This document shows positions 1 to 10,021 of a stretch of DNA of 64,000 bases, piece by piece (the stretch's first letter is position 1; each line of letters begins with the position of its first letter). This DNA comes from Pigmentiphaga litoralis (GTDB taxonomy: Bacteria > Pseudomonadota > Gammaproteobacteria > Burkholderiales > Burkholderiaceae_B): positions 868,001-932,000 of the forward strand of contig NZ_BMXQ01000002.1 in the NCBI RefSeq assembly GCF_014651835.1, read 5' to 3'. The notes under the pieces are model-generated. The model did no database searches, was not told the DNA's origin, and saw nothing but the letters and a program-made list of their open reading frames with translations. The position numbers and the translations under genes were made by a program.

Positions 1-2
1 CC

Positions 3-293
3 GGCTACATGGCCTACAACCAGGCCCGCGCCTTTATCAAGAAAGACAAATCGCGCGACGTGCCCGTGCACTTGCGCAATGCGCCGACCAAGCTGATGAA
101 AGAACTTGGTTATGGGCACGAGTACCGCTATGCGCATGACGAACCCGAAGCGTACGCCGCGGGGGAAACCTATCTGCCCGAGGGCATGCCCGAGCCCGGC
201 TGGTACCAGCCGGTGCCGCGGGGGTTGGAGTTGAAGATCGCGGACAAGCTGGCGCACTTGCGGCGGCTGGATGAGGACGCTGGCGACGATTGA
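3..293 (+). CDS. rarA: Replication-associated recombination protein A, C-terminal end (partial)
   Basis: The reading frame enters from the left edge and stops at 291-293, so only the last ~96 residues are present. The tail (MAYNQARAFIKK..., LRNAPTKLMKELGYG, YRYAHDEPEAY, YLPEGM) is the conserved C-terminal tetramerisation region of RarA/MgsA AAA+ ATPases, which act at stalled replication forks. In Alcaligenaceae rarA commonly lies just upstream of serS. Here about 5.8 kb of transport and regulatory genes separate the two, which suggests an insertion into that neighbourhood. The ATPase domain is outside the window. Confidence 0.85.
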   Translation, partial: GYMAYNQARAFIKKDKSRDVPVHLRNAPTKLMKELGYGHEYRYAHDEPEAYAAGETYLPEGMPEPGWYQPVPRGLELKIADKLAHLRRLDEDAGDD

Positions 294-324
294 TCATCGC
301 CAGCAATGCTTCCCTCATCCCCCG

Positions 325-1353
325 TCAATCGGCCCTGAAGCCTGTCGCCGCCACCGCCTTGCCCCAGGTCTGCGTGTCATCGGCAATGATCCTGGCGAAC
401 GCTTCGCGGCTCGTGCCCGTCACACGAAACCCCGCATCTTCCAGTCGTGCCTTGCCGTCTGCAGACTGCACGGCCTTGACCACGTCGATATTCAGCCTGG
501 CCAGGATATCGGCGGGCGTCCTGGCCGGCGCAACGATGCCGAACCACGAGGTGAACTCCAGGCCGGGATAGCCTTGCTCCTTCATCGTCGGCACGTCGAG
601 CAGACCCGTGCGGCTTGCGCCGGTCGTACCCAGCGCCACCAGCTTGCCAGCCTTTACGTTGGGCGCCGCGAGGCCCACGCTGGCGAACACTGCGTGCACG
701 TCGCCGCTGAAGATGCCGGCCAGCGCATCGCCGGTGCTCTTGTAATGCACGGGTTCGGGCTTTAGCCTGACGGCATCTCCGAACATGTACGCGCCGAAAT
801 GCCCCGGCGTGCCGGCGCCGAACGTCCCCATGAACAGGCCCTTCCGTTGCGTGGTCCACGCGACGAATTCCTGCACGTTGCGCGCGGGCGTTTTCTGCGG
901 ATTCACCAGCAGCACGAAGTCCGAACTGACCACCTGGCTCACGGGCACGAAGTCCTTGGCAGGGTCGTATGGCAAGCGGTGATAGCTGCTCGGGGCGATG
1001 CTGAGCTGGCCGGTTTCACCCAGCATCAGCGTGTAGCCATCGGGCGCGGCACGGGCGGCTTCGCTGGCGGCAATCAGCCCGCCGGCGCCCGGCTTGTTGT
1101 CCACGATCACCGCGATGCCGCCCCAGCTTTCAGAAAGCTTTTGTGCGAGCAATCGGGCCACGATATCGGGGCCGGTGCCCGCCGCAAAGCCGACCAGAAT
1201 GCGCACGGTCTTGTTGGGATAACCGGCCTGGGCCGACGCGGCGGTCCACGGGGCAAACGCGGTGGCACACGCCACTACCAGGGCAGCGATACCGAAGGCG
1301 CGCTTGCCAGGGCGCGCCGGCATGTTGATGCGGGGGGTAGGCGAATCGGGCAT
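325..1353 (-). CDS. Bug-family (TctC-like) periplasmic solute-binding protein
   Basis: A 342-residue exported protein of the Bug family, which captures small carboxylates in the periplasm for TctAB-type carriers or for signalling. A signal peptide is visible (GKRAFGIAALVVACATAFAPW, then ASAQA). The mature protein begins YPNKTVRILVGFAAGTGPDIVARLLAQKL, the first conserved Bug block. The Bug hallmark stretch G.PTMKEQGYPGLEFTSWFG is present near residue 270. I chose the ATG at 1353 because GGAGAC lies 7-8 bases upstream; an in-frame ATG lies 17 codons further up. It follows the DUF3237 gene on the same strand after a 60-base gap, so the two probably form an operon. The substrate cannot be told from sequence. 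Confidence 0.9.
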   Translation of the reverse strand: MPDSPTPRINMPARPGKRAFGIAALVVACATAFAPWTAASAQAGYPNKTVRILVGFAAGTGPDIVARLLAQKLSESWGGIAVIVDNKPGAGGLIAASEAARAAPDGYTLMLGETGQLSIAPSSYHRLPYDPAKDFVPVSQVVSSDFVLLVNPQKTPARNVQEFVAWTTQRKGLFMGTFGAGTPGHFGAYMFGDAVRLKPEPVHYKSTGDALAGIFSGDVHAVFASVGLAAPNVKAGKLVALGTTGASRTGLLDVPTMKEQGYPGLEFTSWFGIVAPARTPADILARLNIDVVKAVQSADGKARLEDAGFRVTGTSREAFARIIADDTQTWGKAVAATGFRAD

Positions 1354-1413
1354 GTGCAAGGTCTCCAGTGTTGTTGTCGTGGTGGCAGGCAAGGCACGCA
1401 TCACCGGCGCGCG

Positions 1414-1890
1414 TCAAAGCAACTCGAAAAAGCGCATGACCACCTTGTCTGGATGCCGCGCGCCATGCCCGAAGAACATGCGCTCGCTGGTCCAGGCAAG
1501 CGCGGGCGACGCCGTCTCGAAACGCGGGCAGCACCTGAAATAGAGGTCGGCGGGGTCCACGGCTTCGCCGCGCATCAGCCGGGCGATCAATTCGGCTGGG
1601 CCGGACCGTATAGCGCGGTTGTGCACGTAGATCAGATCGCCGCCGTCCAGCTCGAGCACGTAGCGCGCGTCCAGCTCCGCCAGCCGGTCGTTCACGACCC
1701 GCTGGACGTCCGCGCCGCCGGGCAGCACCCGCGCTCGCCACCCGTCGCCCACGGCCGTGCCCCCGATGATCGGGACCAGGCGGCGCACGCCACATGTGGT
1801 CTGGCCGACGTCCTGTGGCGCGGCCACCTGGACCTGCAGGTCCGCAAAAAAACAGAATCGAGGCTCGAAAAGCCCGGTCGGATCGCTCAT
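1414..1890 (-). CDS. DUF3237 (UPF0311) family protein
   Basis: A 158-residue cytosolic protein that matches the DUF3237 family: an N-terminal FEPRFCFFADLQVQVAAPQDVG segment, VPIIGGTAVGDGWRARVLPGGADVQ, and a conserved YVHNRAIRSG stretch with FRCCPRFETASP near the C-terminus. The family is thought to form a small beta-barrel; its function is not established. The start at 1890 has GAGG 8 bases upstream. It is the first gene of a probable two-gene operon with the downstream Bug receptor, a frequent pairing that suggests a shared catabolic substrate. It diverges from the LuxR-type regulator at 2002. Confidence 0.8.
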   Translation of the reverse strand: MSDPTGLFEPRFCFFADLQVQVAAPQDVGQTTCGVRRLVPIIGGTAVGDGWRARVLPGGADVQRVVNDRLAELDARYVLELDGGDLIYVHNRAIRSGPAELIARLMRGEAVDPADLYFRCCPRFETASPALAWTSERMFFGHGARHPDKVVMRFFELL

Positions 1891-2001
1891 GCAACACGCC
1901 TCGTCAGGATGCAATGCCAGTGGGCTTAGCGTAAGTCCCGTTGCGTGCCGCCGCTGTCATCCCAGAAGATGACGGGACTCAACGGATGCGGAGGACTTGC
2001 C

Positions 2002-2934
2002 ATGAGGTCATGGGTGCCGATGCCCGCGCATCATGCGGACGTGATCCTGCCCGCTGACGGCACAAGCCCCAGGCGCCTGGCGCCGGACGAGGCCGTGCCG
2101 GGCGTTGTGCTGGGCAACCTGATCAGCCGGCTGGGCGAGCGTGGTTTCGAGGTCGACGTGTTGCGCGAGCTCCACCCCTTGGTGCCGGCCGCGTCGTGGT
2201 CGGTCTATCGCACGGGGCAGCGTTGCCAGCCCACCCTGTTCCTGTCGGCCAGCCTTGGCATTCCGGACACCACGCGGGATTGCTGGTGGGCCTATCTGTC
2301 GGGCCCGTATCTGCGTGACGGCACCTGGGGCACGCACAACGATGCGGCGCGGGTTGGCGCGGGCACGCGCTTGTGCCACATCACTGCGCAGGAAGTTGGC
2401 GGGGAGCACCAGGCGCGGGTGTATGACGCCTACGGCGTCGTCGAGCGCATGTCGATCGTCGACCATGAAGACAATGCCACCCTGTTTGCCGTTAATGTCT
2501 ACCGCCACCAGCACCAGCGGCCCTTCAGTGATGCACAGATAGGCGCCTTCGAAGCGCTTGCGCCGGCCCTGCTGGCGCTGGCGCGCAAACATATCGCGCT
2601 GACCACGCGCCAGGCGGCGCCCGCGGCAGCGATAGACAAGCAGAACGGCCGCAATGTCCGCAACGCCCCGGACGACTGCCCGCCCGGGCCGTTGCCGTAT
2701 CCACCTGCCGCCTTGCGTGGACGGCTTTTGCAGATGCATGCCGGGCTTACGGCGCGCGAGCTCGATGTCTGTGTGCGGCTGTTGCAAGGGCTCACGCACG
2801 AGGGCATCGCCTGTGATCTGGACCTGAGCGTGCCCACGGTCAAGACCTATCGCAATCGCGCCTTCAGCCGCCTCGGCATCCACTTCCGCAATGAGCTCTT
2901 TGCGCTGGTATTGAAGGCGCGGTCACCGCATTGA
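2002..2934 (+). CDS. LuxR-type transcriptional regulator
   Basis: A 310-residue regulator. The C-terminal ~65 residues form a LuxR-type helix-turn-helix (LTARELDVCVRLLQGLTHEGIACDLDLSVPTVKTYRNRAFSRLGI), with the recognition helix in VPTVKTYRNRAF. The N-terminal ~230 residues look like a sensory domain (WSVYRTGQRCQPTLFLSASL..., CWWAYLSGPYLRDGTW) with no family I can name. The start at 2002 is fixed by GGAGG at 1990-1994. The gene diverges from the DUF3237/Bug operon, with 111 bases between the two starts, so it is the obvious candidate to control that operon. Confidence 0.85.
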   Translation: MRSWVPMPAHHADVILPADGTSPRRLAPDEAVPGVVLGNLISRLGERGFEVDVLRELHPLVPAASWSVYRTGQRCQPTLFLSASLGIPDTTRDCWWAYLSGPYLRDGTWGTHNDAARVGAGTRLCHITAQEVGGEHQARVYDAYGVVERMSIVDHEDNATLFAVNVYRHQHQRPFSDAQIGAFEALAPALLALARKHIALTTRQAAPAAAIDKQNGRNVRNAPDDCPPGPLPYPPAALRGRLLQMHAGLTARELDVCVRLLQGLTHEGIACDLDLSVPTVKTYRNRAFSRLGIHFRNELFALVLKARSPH

Positions 2935-2963
2935 TACGTGGCGGCATACGGCCGCATCCAGCA

Positions 2964-3932
2964 TCATCCTGACCGACCAAGAAGGTTCGCCAGTTCCTCC
3001 GGCATATGCCGGCTCGCCCGCCGCACCAGATCGCAAAAGTACTCCGCCGCCGGCGTCAGCGGCAGCGACGCGCGCCGCACCATCACGATCGCCGGTGCAC
3101 CTATCGTTTCCTGGATCGGCACTTCCTGTATCCAGCCCTGCAGCGGCGCAAACGCCAGCCACTGGCGCGGCACGATGGCCAGGATATCGGCGTGCAGCAC
3201 GAACACGATCTGCCCCAGAATGCTGCCGCCAAACGTCCGCGACGCGGGCACCGGCAGGCCATGACCTTGGAAGAGGGCGGCAAACTCTTCGTCGTCAAAG
3301 GCCGGGCTGCTCATGGACCAGCGGGCGTCCATCAGGTCTTTCAATGACGTGGCCTCGGCGTGGGGATGGCCCTTGCGGCACACCACGCAGCGCTCGTTGT
3401 CGAACAGCTTTTCCAGCACGAACTCGCCAGGCAGCGAATGGCCGGGACCCAGTCCAATGTAGAAGTCGATCTCGCCGTCGCGCAGGGCGTTTTCCGCGGC
3501 ACTGAAGCCCAGGCCTTCCACGACCGACAGTTGCACGCGCGGATAGCGTTCCAGGAATTGCGGCAGCACCTCGGGCAGCAGGGCCATGTGCGGCACGGTC
3601 GACAGGCAGGCCACGACGCGCCCGTCGCCGCCGCCAAGGTGCTGCTGGATCTCTTCGCGGGCGCGGCTCAGTTCGCCGGTGGCGACACGGGCGCGTTGCA
3701 CGAACAGGGCGCCCAGCGGGGTCAACACGGTGCCCCGCTGCTGCCGCTCGAAGATCGGCGCGCCGATCTCCTTTTCCAGATATTGAATGCTCTTGGTCAT
3801 CGTCGATTGCGACAAGCCCGACTTGCGCGACGCGGCGCGCAGGCTGCCGGCTTCGGCCACGGCAATGACGTCCCGCAGGTGATGCAGTTTCAAGGTGATT
3901 CCTGGCAGCGATCGCTGAGCAAATATTGGCAT
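2964..3932 (-). CDS. LysR-family transcriptional regulator
   Basis: A 322-residue LysR regulator: winged helix-turn-helix at residues ~10-70 (LKLHHLRDVIAVAEAGSLRAASRKSGLSQSTMTKSIQYLEKEIGAPIF) followed by a periplasmic-binding-protein-like effector domain (DGEIDFYIGLGP, CRKGHP, ILAIVPRQW). It diverges from the amidohydrolase at 4049 across 116 bases and probably regulates it. The start at 3932 is preferred over one 12 codons upstream by alignment to the usual LysR N-terminus. It converges with the LuxR gene, with 29 bases between their stops. Confidence 0.88.
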   Translation of the reverse strand: MPIFAQRSLPGITLKLHHLRDVIAVAEAGSLRAASRKSGLSQSTMTKSIQYLEKEIGAPIFERQQRGTVLTPLGALFVQRARVATGELSRAREEIQQHLGGGDGRVVACLSTVPHMALLPEVLPQFLERYPRVQLSVVEGLGFSAAENALRDGEIDFYIGLGPGHSLPGEFVLEKLFDNERCVVCRKGHPHAEATSLKDLMDARWSMSSPAFDDEEFAALFQGHGLPVPASRTFGGSILGQIVFVLHADILAIVPRQWLAFAPLQGWIQEVPIQETIGAPAIVMVRRASLPLTPAAEYFCDLVRRASRHMPEELANLLGRSG

Positions 3933-4048
3933 CTTCTGGCGTTCGGGGCCTGCTGACAAGATAGGCATCCCCTAGTCCCCCAGCGGGCGGCCTGGAATCG
4001 GACACTTTCGATCCGACCTGCCGCTCGCCGCCATGAGATCGAGACACC

Positions 4049-5923
4049 ATGGACCACCCCGTCATCTTCCGCGCCCGCGCTGGCGCCCTTGCCTTGTCGT
4101 GCCTGTTCGGGGCGCAAGCCCTTGCTGCGGATCCGGCTGCGGCACCCCCTGCAAGCACCTCCAGGAACCCGCCTGCCATGACGCCGACGCAGGCGCCGGC
4201 CGACCGCATTCTGGTCAACGCCGAAGTCCTGACCATGGACCCGTCCCGGCCCACCGCAGCAGCTCTGGCCATTCGCGGCACCGACATCGCCGCCGTCGGC
4301 AGCCGCGCCGACATCATGAAGCTGAAGGGACCGCGCACCGAAGTGATCGACGTGGGCGGCCGCACGGTGGTGCCGGGGCTGATTGACAGCCACATCCACG
4401 CGATCCGCGGCGGTCAGAGCTTTACCTTCGAAAGCTACTGGTATGACAAAACCACCCTGGCAGATGCGCTGGCCTCCCTGAAGCAGGAAGCCAACAAGCG
4501 GGGCGCTGGCAAGTGGGTGGCCGTGACCGGCGCCTGGCATCCTGACCAGTTCGCCGAACACCGCGCGCCTACGGTGGCGGACCTGACCGCGCAACTGCCC
4601 GACAACCCCGCCTACGTGCAATACCTGTATGACTACGCGCTGCTGAACGCCAAAGGCATCGAAGTCCTGGGCCTGGATAGCGGTGGCCAGGTCCCGCCGG
4701 GTGTGACGGTGGAACGCGATGCCCAAGGCAAGGCCACCGGCAAGCTGCTGGGCGGCATCGGCCCGTTCTCGGGACTGTTCGCACGCATCGGCGCCCGGTC
4801 GGCCACGGACTACCGCGACAGCCTGCGCGCGTTCTTCTCGGAAATGAATCACCTGGGCGTCACCGGCCTGATCGATCCGGCCGCGGGGGACCGCAACGCG
4901 TTCAACCCCTTGTACGCCTTATGGCAAGACAAGGCGCTGACGGTGCGGGTCGGCTGGCGCGCATCGTCTTTCCAGCGTGACAACGAACTGGAGTGGTTCA
5001 AGTCCACCCTGGCCTACATCCCACCGCGGTCGGGTGACGACATGCTGCGCTTCGTTGGGCTGGGCGAATCGGTCGTGGCCGGCATGAACGACGGCGTGCG
5101 CCAGGCGCCGGGCTTCTCGCCCCCGCAAGCCGCGCGCGACGAACTGTTCAAAGTCGCCACGTGGGCCGCCGAAAACCGCTATCCGCTCGAAATCCATGCC
5201 TACACCGACGACTCGGCCAACCGCATCCTGGATGAATTCGAAAAGGTCGCGCAAAAAACGCCGCTGAACGACCTGCGCTGGACCATCACCCACATCAACA
5301 CCGGTACCGCCGCCACGCTGGACCGCATGCGCCGCCTGGGTATTTCATATTCCGTCCAGATGGGGCCGTACTTCGAGGCCCAGGCCATCAAGGACACCAA
5401 CGGCCAGGCGGTTGCCGAGGCATCGCCCCCGACCCGCCTTGCCCTGGACAAAGGCATGATGGTCGCGGGCGGTACGGACTCGACGCGCATCGGCATGATC
5501 AACGTCTGGCGCGCGATCGAGTATCACGTCACCGGGCGATCGGTTGGCGGCATGGTGCAACGCCGGGCCGATCTGCAGCTGTCGCGCGAAGAGGCCCTGA
5601 AGCTGTACACCGCCAACGCCGCCTGGATCTCGTTCGACGAACAACGCCGCGGGTCCATCAAACCCGGCATGCTGGCCGACGTGGCCGTGCTCGATGCACC
5701 GTATCTGCGGGTGCCGGCCAGTCAGATCCATGCGATCCGGTCGGTCATGACGCTGGTGGGTGGCAAGGTGGTGTCCGGGTCGGCACCGCGGCGGGGTGTG
5801 TTGTCGTCCGGGCAGGCGGCCGGGGGGGCGGCCACAACTGCGGCCACGACTGCGGCCAGGGCGGCGTCAGGCAACAAGGAAGTGGTCTTGAAGGCGATGG
5901 CCGCGGCAGACCACGCGCACTAG
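4049..5923 (+). CDS. Exported amidohydrolase (YtcJ-like, amidohydrolase 3)
   Basis: A 624-residue metal-dependent hydrolase with an N-terminal signal peptide (FRARAGALALSCLFGAQALAADP). The amidohydrolase core starts with DRILVNAEVLTMDP, then VIDVGGRTVVPGLIDSHIHAIRG, where the HIH pair is the first metal-binding motif. Later blocks include LEIHAYTD, WTITHINT, MVAGGTDSTR and a C-terminal beta-sandwich return (GSIKPGMLADVAVLDAPYLRVPASQI). It resembles the YtcJ/NfdA group; its substrate is unknown. The last ~50 residues (GGAATTAATTAARAASG) are low-complexity and alanine-rich. The LysR gene is divergent. Confidence 0.85.
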   Translation: MDHPVIFRARAGALALSCLFGAQALAADPAAAPPASTSRNPPAMTPTQAPADRILVNAEVLTMDPSRPTAAALAIRGTDIAAVGSRADIMKLKGPRTEVIDVGGRTVVPGLIDSHIHAIRGGQSFTFESYWYDKTTLADALASLKQEANKRGAGKWVAVTGAWHPDQFAEHRAPTVADLTAQLPDNPAYVQYLYDYALLNAKGIEVLGLDSGGQVPPGVTVERDAQGKATGKLLGGIGPFSGLFARIGARSATDYRDSLRAFFSEMNHLGVTGLIDPAAGDRNAFNPLYALWQDKALTVRVGWRASSFQRDNELEWFKSTLAYIPPRSGDDMLRFVGLGESVVAGMNDGVRQAPGFSPPQAARDELFKVATWAAENRYPLEIHAYTDDSANRILDEFEKVAQKTPLNDLRWTITHINTGTAATLDRMRRLGISYSVQMGPYFEAQAIKDTNGQAVAEASPPTRLALDKGMMVAGGTDSTRIGMINVWRAIEYHVTGRSVGGMVQRRADLQLSREEALKLYTANAAWISFDEQRRGSIKPGMLADVAVLDAPYLRVPASQIHAIRSVMTLVGGKVVSGSAPRRGVLSSGQAAGGAATTAATTAARAASGNKEVVLKAMAAADHAH

Positions 5924-6072
5924 GATCGGAAGGTAGAGGAGGGTGGCCCGGCCTGTCGGGGCAGGCGATTGCCCGCAGACGCCGCGGCAGGATTCTGTCT
6001 TGATGGGCAGGCAGGGGGCGCGAACGCCCATTGAACGGTAAAATCGCAGGATTGCCCGCCGGCACAGAATGA

Positions 6073-7455
<1,383 letters not shown>

Positions 7456-7538
7456 CGTAGAAGTTACACACGGTTTTGGGGGGCGTGTAAGCTTTGCTGG
7501 CACCTACACACCCCGTCCATCACCCGAAGGAGCACGCC

Positions 7539-7712
7539 ATGTTGAAGTGGGCCATCATCTTCCTAGTCATCTCGATCATCGCCGGTATCTTCGGCTTCAC
7601 GGGCATCGCAGCGGGCACCGCCGCCATCGCCAAGTTCCTGTTCTTCGCCGCGCTGATCCTGTTCGTGATCTTCCTGGTGCTGGGCGTCACGATCTTCAAA
7701 AAAATAACGTAG
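7539..7712 (+). CDS. DUF1328 small membrane protein (YtjA-like)
   Basis: A 57-residue protein made almost entirely of two transmembrane helices ([19 protein letters not shown] and [20 protein letters not shown]) ending in a short basic tail. This matches the DUF1328/YtjA family, whose role is unknown. The start at 7539 is set by GAAGGAG at 7526-7532. It lies between serS and the tRNA-Ser gene. Confidence 0.9.
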   Translation: MLKWAIIFLVISIIAGIFGFTGIAAGTAAIAKFLFFAALILFVIFLVLGVTIFKKIT

Positions 7713-7823
7713 TCGGCACCCGCGGAGAGGTACATCCGACACTTGCCACGAAATTCCTGATATACTTTTTGACTGTCGCGATTGCCCAACCACTCGGGCT
7801 GTTGCGAGCGTCGAAAGATGCAC

Positions 7824-7915
<92 letters not shown>

Positions 7916-7928
7916 TTTACTAAGTAGA

Positions 7929-8999
7929 TCAAGCATTTAGCGCCGCTGCCCCCAGCGGCGTTTTTGTTTCCGCAGCCCCGATAACTGGCTGCTGTGACCA
8001 AAACGTGACCACGTCGGCGTGTGCGGCCAGATGGCTCCGACCCAGGTGCGCGTACTTCTGCACCATCTCGATCGTCTCCCATCCGCCCAATTCCTTGAGC
8101 ACGAGCAACGGCGTACCGGCTTGAACGTGCCAGCTTACCCACGTGTGTCGCAGGTCATGGAACTTGAAGTTCTTGATGCCTGCCACGTCGCAGGCTTGGT
8201 AGAACATGCGGCGGTCCACATCCGCGACAGGCTTGCCCTTACGGGTGAAGACATGCGCCTGGTGCTGGCCGATGCGCCGGCGAATCACCGCCATTGCATC
8301 CTCCGATAGCGGCACTGACCTCGCCCGTGCCGACTTTGTTTCGTCAGCTTCGAGCCACGCCGTGCGCTGCGGCGCATTCACCTGGGACCACTGCAGGCCC
8401 AGGACCTCACTCATGCGAGCGCCTGTGGCCAGCGCGAACGCGACGACATCGCGCAGCCAGTCCTGCGTGATTGCATCGAGCAGCGTGTTTGCCTCGGCCT
8501 GCGTAATCCACCGGATCCGAACTTTCGGCTCGGGCAGATCCTTCAGCTTCGGCGCGCGGTCCAGCCACTTCCACTCCTCTGCCATGTTCAGCATCGTCCG
8601 AAGCGTCGCCATGTAGCGATTCTTCGTTGCTGCAGTCAGCGGCTTTGGAGCGCCGCGCAGCAGCTCCTGGTGTGTGGGTAACGCCGCGTCCACAGCCTCG
8701 GCCGTGATCGCGGGCAGCAGCCAACCGCCGAACTTCGTGCGCCAATAAGCGATATATCGCTGCTTGGAGTCGAAGTCGGACTGGCCGGTGTAATGCTTGA
8801 GGAACCGCACTGCAGCTTGCTCGAACGTCTTGGCCGGCACTTCGCCGAACTTGCGTTCGCGCCACAGTTGCGCCTTCAAGCGGTCCTCGTATTCCCTTGC
8901 CGACCTTTCGTCGGACGTTCCAGTAGAGTGTCTAATTCGCTCGCCGCTCGGCGCGCGGAAGTCGACCCACCACGTTTCACCGCGTAGTCTGATTGACAT
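7929..8999 (-). CDS. int: Tyrosine-recombinase integrase
   Basis: A 356-residue phage integrase that inserts at and excises from the adjacent tRNA-Ser. An N-terminal arm-binding region (MSIRLRGETWWVDFRAPSGERI) is followed by a SAM-like core-binding domain (~60-160) and the catalytic domain with the expected residues: Arg in ATGARMSEVLGLQW, HDLRHTWVSW (His-x-x-Arg), GGWETIEMVQKYAHL (nucleophile Tyr in QKYAHL). GGAG 5 bases before the ATG supports the start. Its 3' end abuts attL, the classic int-att arrangement. Confidence 0.96.
   Translation of the reverse strand: MSIRLRGETWWVDFRAPSGERIRHSTGTSDERSAREYEDRLKAQLWRERKFGEVPAKTFEQAAVRFLKHYTGQSDFDSKQRYIAYWRTKFGGWLLPAITAEAVDAALPTHQELLRGAPKPLTAATKNRYMATLRTMLNMAEEWKWLDRAPKLKDLPEPKVRIRWITQAEANTLLDAITQDWLRDVVAFALATGARMSEVLGLQWSQVNAPQRTAWLEADETKSARARSVPLSEDAMAVIRRRIGQHQAHVFTRKGKPVADVDRRMFYQACDVAGIKNFKFHDLRHTWVSWHVQAGTPLLVLKELGGWETIEMVQKYAHLGRSHLAAHADVVTFWSQQPVIGAAETKTPLGAAALNA
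7941..7965 (+). terminator. Intrinsic terminator downstream of tRNA-Ser, inside the integrase 3' end
   Basis: An 8-bp perfect stem (CGCCGCTG / CAGCGGCG) with a CCCC loop, followed by TTTTTG. It reads rightward from the tRNA gene yet overlaps the last codons of the integrase on the other strand. Phage DNA thus supplies the terminator that integration would otherwise have moved 38 kb away. Confidence 0.8.
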
Positions 9000-9214
9000 A
9001 TCTTCTCCGTTTCAGACGGCGGTGCCAGCCGAGTGACGTTGTACTGCTGGGGCTTCAGGGCTGCAAGTGTTGAGGGCCACACCCGCCACCGGTTCGAATC
9101 GGGTATCTGCCAGGCGATCTTGAAACGCCTTGCGTAAGCGGTCCCGTAAGACACGTTCATGCGTTGGGCGGCCTGTTGGAGAGTTAGGGCGATTTCGCCG
9201 TTCTGATCAGTCAT
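8876..9214 (-). CDS. Probable excisionase-like HTH protein
   Basis: A 112-residue protein whose first ~60 residues look like a small winged-helix/Xis-type DNA-binding fold (ALTLQQAAQRMNVSYGTAYARRFKIAWQIPDSNRWRVWPSTLAALK). The last ~55 residues are charged. It lies directly upstream of int, overlaps its start by 124 bases in another frame and is on the same strand, the usual place for a directionality factor. The Xis role is inferred from position and the helix-turn-helix; the start is uncertain because no strong ribosome site is seen. Confidence 0.6.
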   Translation of the reverse strand: MTDQNGEIALTLQQAAQRMNVSYGTAYARRFKIAWQIPDSNRWRVWPSTLAALKPQQYNVTRLAPPSETEKICQSDYAVKRGGSTSARRAASELDTLLERPTKGRQGNTRTA

Positions 9215-9555
9215 TGAATGTCTCATCGTCAACTTTCATTTCGGGAACGCTTATCTGCCTATGCCGATGACCACAAAAGTGACCTCAGGCGAATAGCTTT
9301 GTGCCAATAACCTAGACGTGTGCAGCATCTCCGCAACGCCGATCACAAGACATATGCAGCCATAGGGTTTTTTCTTTTGAGCCATTGGTTCTGCGGTGTA
9401 CGCTTCGACTTGCGATGAATTTGGGTGCTGTACTGGCCCGCACCGAGCAGTCTGGTTTCCCCGCCCTCAGTGACTGCCAGATGTACGACTGAAATCGGGG
9501 AAGGCCTGTCGCTTGGACCAGACTCTTTGGGCACCAAGCACTTTTCGGAGATGCT
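9215..9555. other. Non-coding stretch upstream of the xis-like gene
   Basis: No convincing gene on either strand. It contains CACAAA...TTTGTG at about 9270-9297 and a GTGACC element near 9280. GTGACC also occurs twice, 5 bases apart, in the integrase 3' end (about 7994-8010). These could be integrase or Xis arm-binding sites, but that is conjecture. Confidence 0.3.
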
Positions 9556-9723
9556 ATGCACACGAAAAACACAGGCAGCTTGGCAAGCGCGGATTTTCTC
9601 AACTACTGCAAAGGGTTTTCTGCCGTAACGACAGCTCTTTGCACTGCGGGAATTTCTGTAGTTGCCGCCGTACCCGCAGGAATATTGGTTGTGGTGTTCT
9701 TGCACATTTTGATGCGGCTTTAA
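9556..9723 (+). CDS. Small membrane protein, 55 aa
   Basis: Reads MHTKNTGSLASADFL, then one long hydrophobic helix (ALCTAGISVVAAVPAGILVV and on) ending HILMRL. GGAG sits 5 bases before the ATG. The stop is followed within 10 bases by an 8-bp-stem hairpin. It is the only gene in an otherwise empty ~780-base stretch and runs against the leftward early operon, so it is probably expressed separately, perhaps from the lysogen. No family is recognised; a membrane-acting immunity or exclusion peptide is one guess. Confidence 0.55.
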   Translation: MHTKNTGSLASADFLNYCKGFSAVTTALCTAGISVVAAVPAGILVVVFLHILMRL

Positions 9724-9732
9724 GCTGAAAGA

Positions 9733-9754
9733 CGGCGAAGACAACCCTTCGCCG
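9733..9754 (+). terminator. Hairpin after the 55-aa membrane protein gene
   Basis: CGGCGAAG and CTTCGCCG pair over 8 bp with a 6-base loop, followed by CTTGCCTTATT. The T-run is weak. It is placed 9 bases after the stop codon, and its symmetry would also work for leftward transcription. Confidence 0.5.
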
Positions 9755-10021
9755 CTTGCCTTATTCGCTTTCCCTCGTCCGCATCTTGCCCAGCTCAAGT
9801 AAACGACGAGGCCAACCCCGACGGTGTCAGCGTCAGGGAGATTGCGCTTTGTCATGCTTGAGCGCCGTTTGAGTAGACGGCGGCAATTTCCTGATGACCT
9901 TCGAGCCGCGCGCAAGCCGCCAGTTGACCGTCGCCAACCTTAGCAGCACGGCACAGCGGCACTGCCAAGCCAAGCGTGGTAGTGATGCAAACCAGTGCGG
10001 CAATCACAATGATGGCCATGA
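9755..10021. other. Stretch without a recognisable gene
   Basis: Lies between the hairpin and the DHH phosphoesterase stop codon. Open frames here are short and lack ribosome sites. I see no repeat or promoter worth naming. Confidence 0.4.

Noticed and set aside
9343-9915. A 190-residue minus-strand frame near the integrase end
   Set aside because: Basic, low-complexity composition, no start signal, and antisense to the better-supported 55-aa gene.
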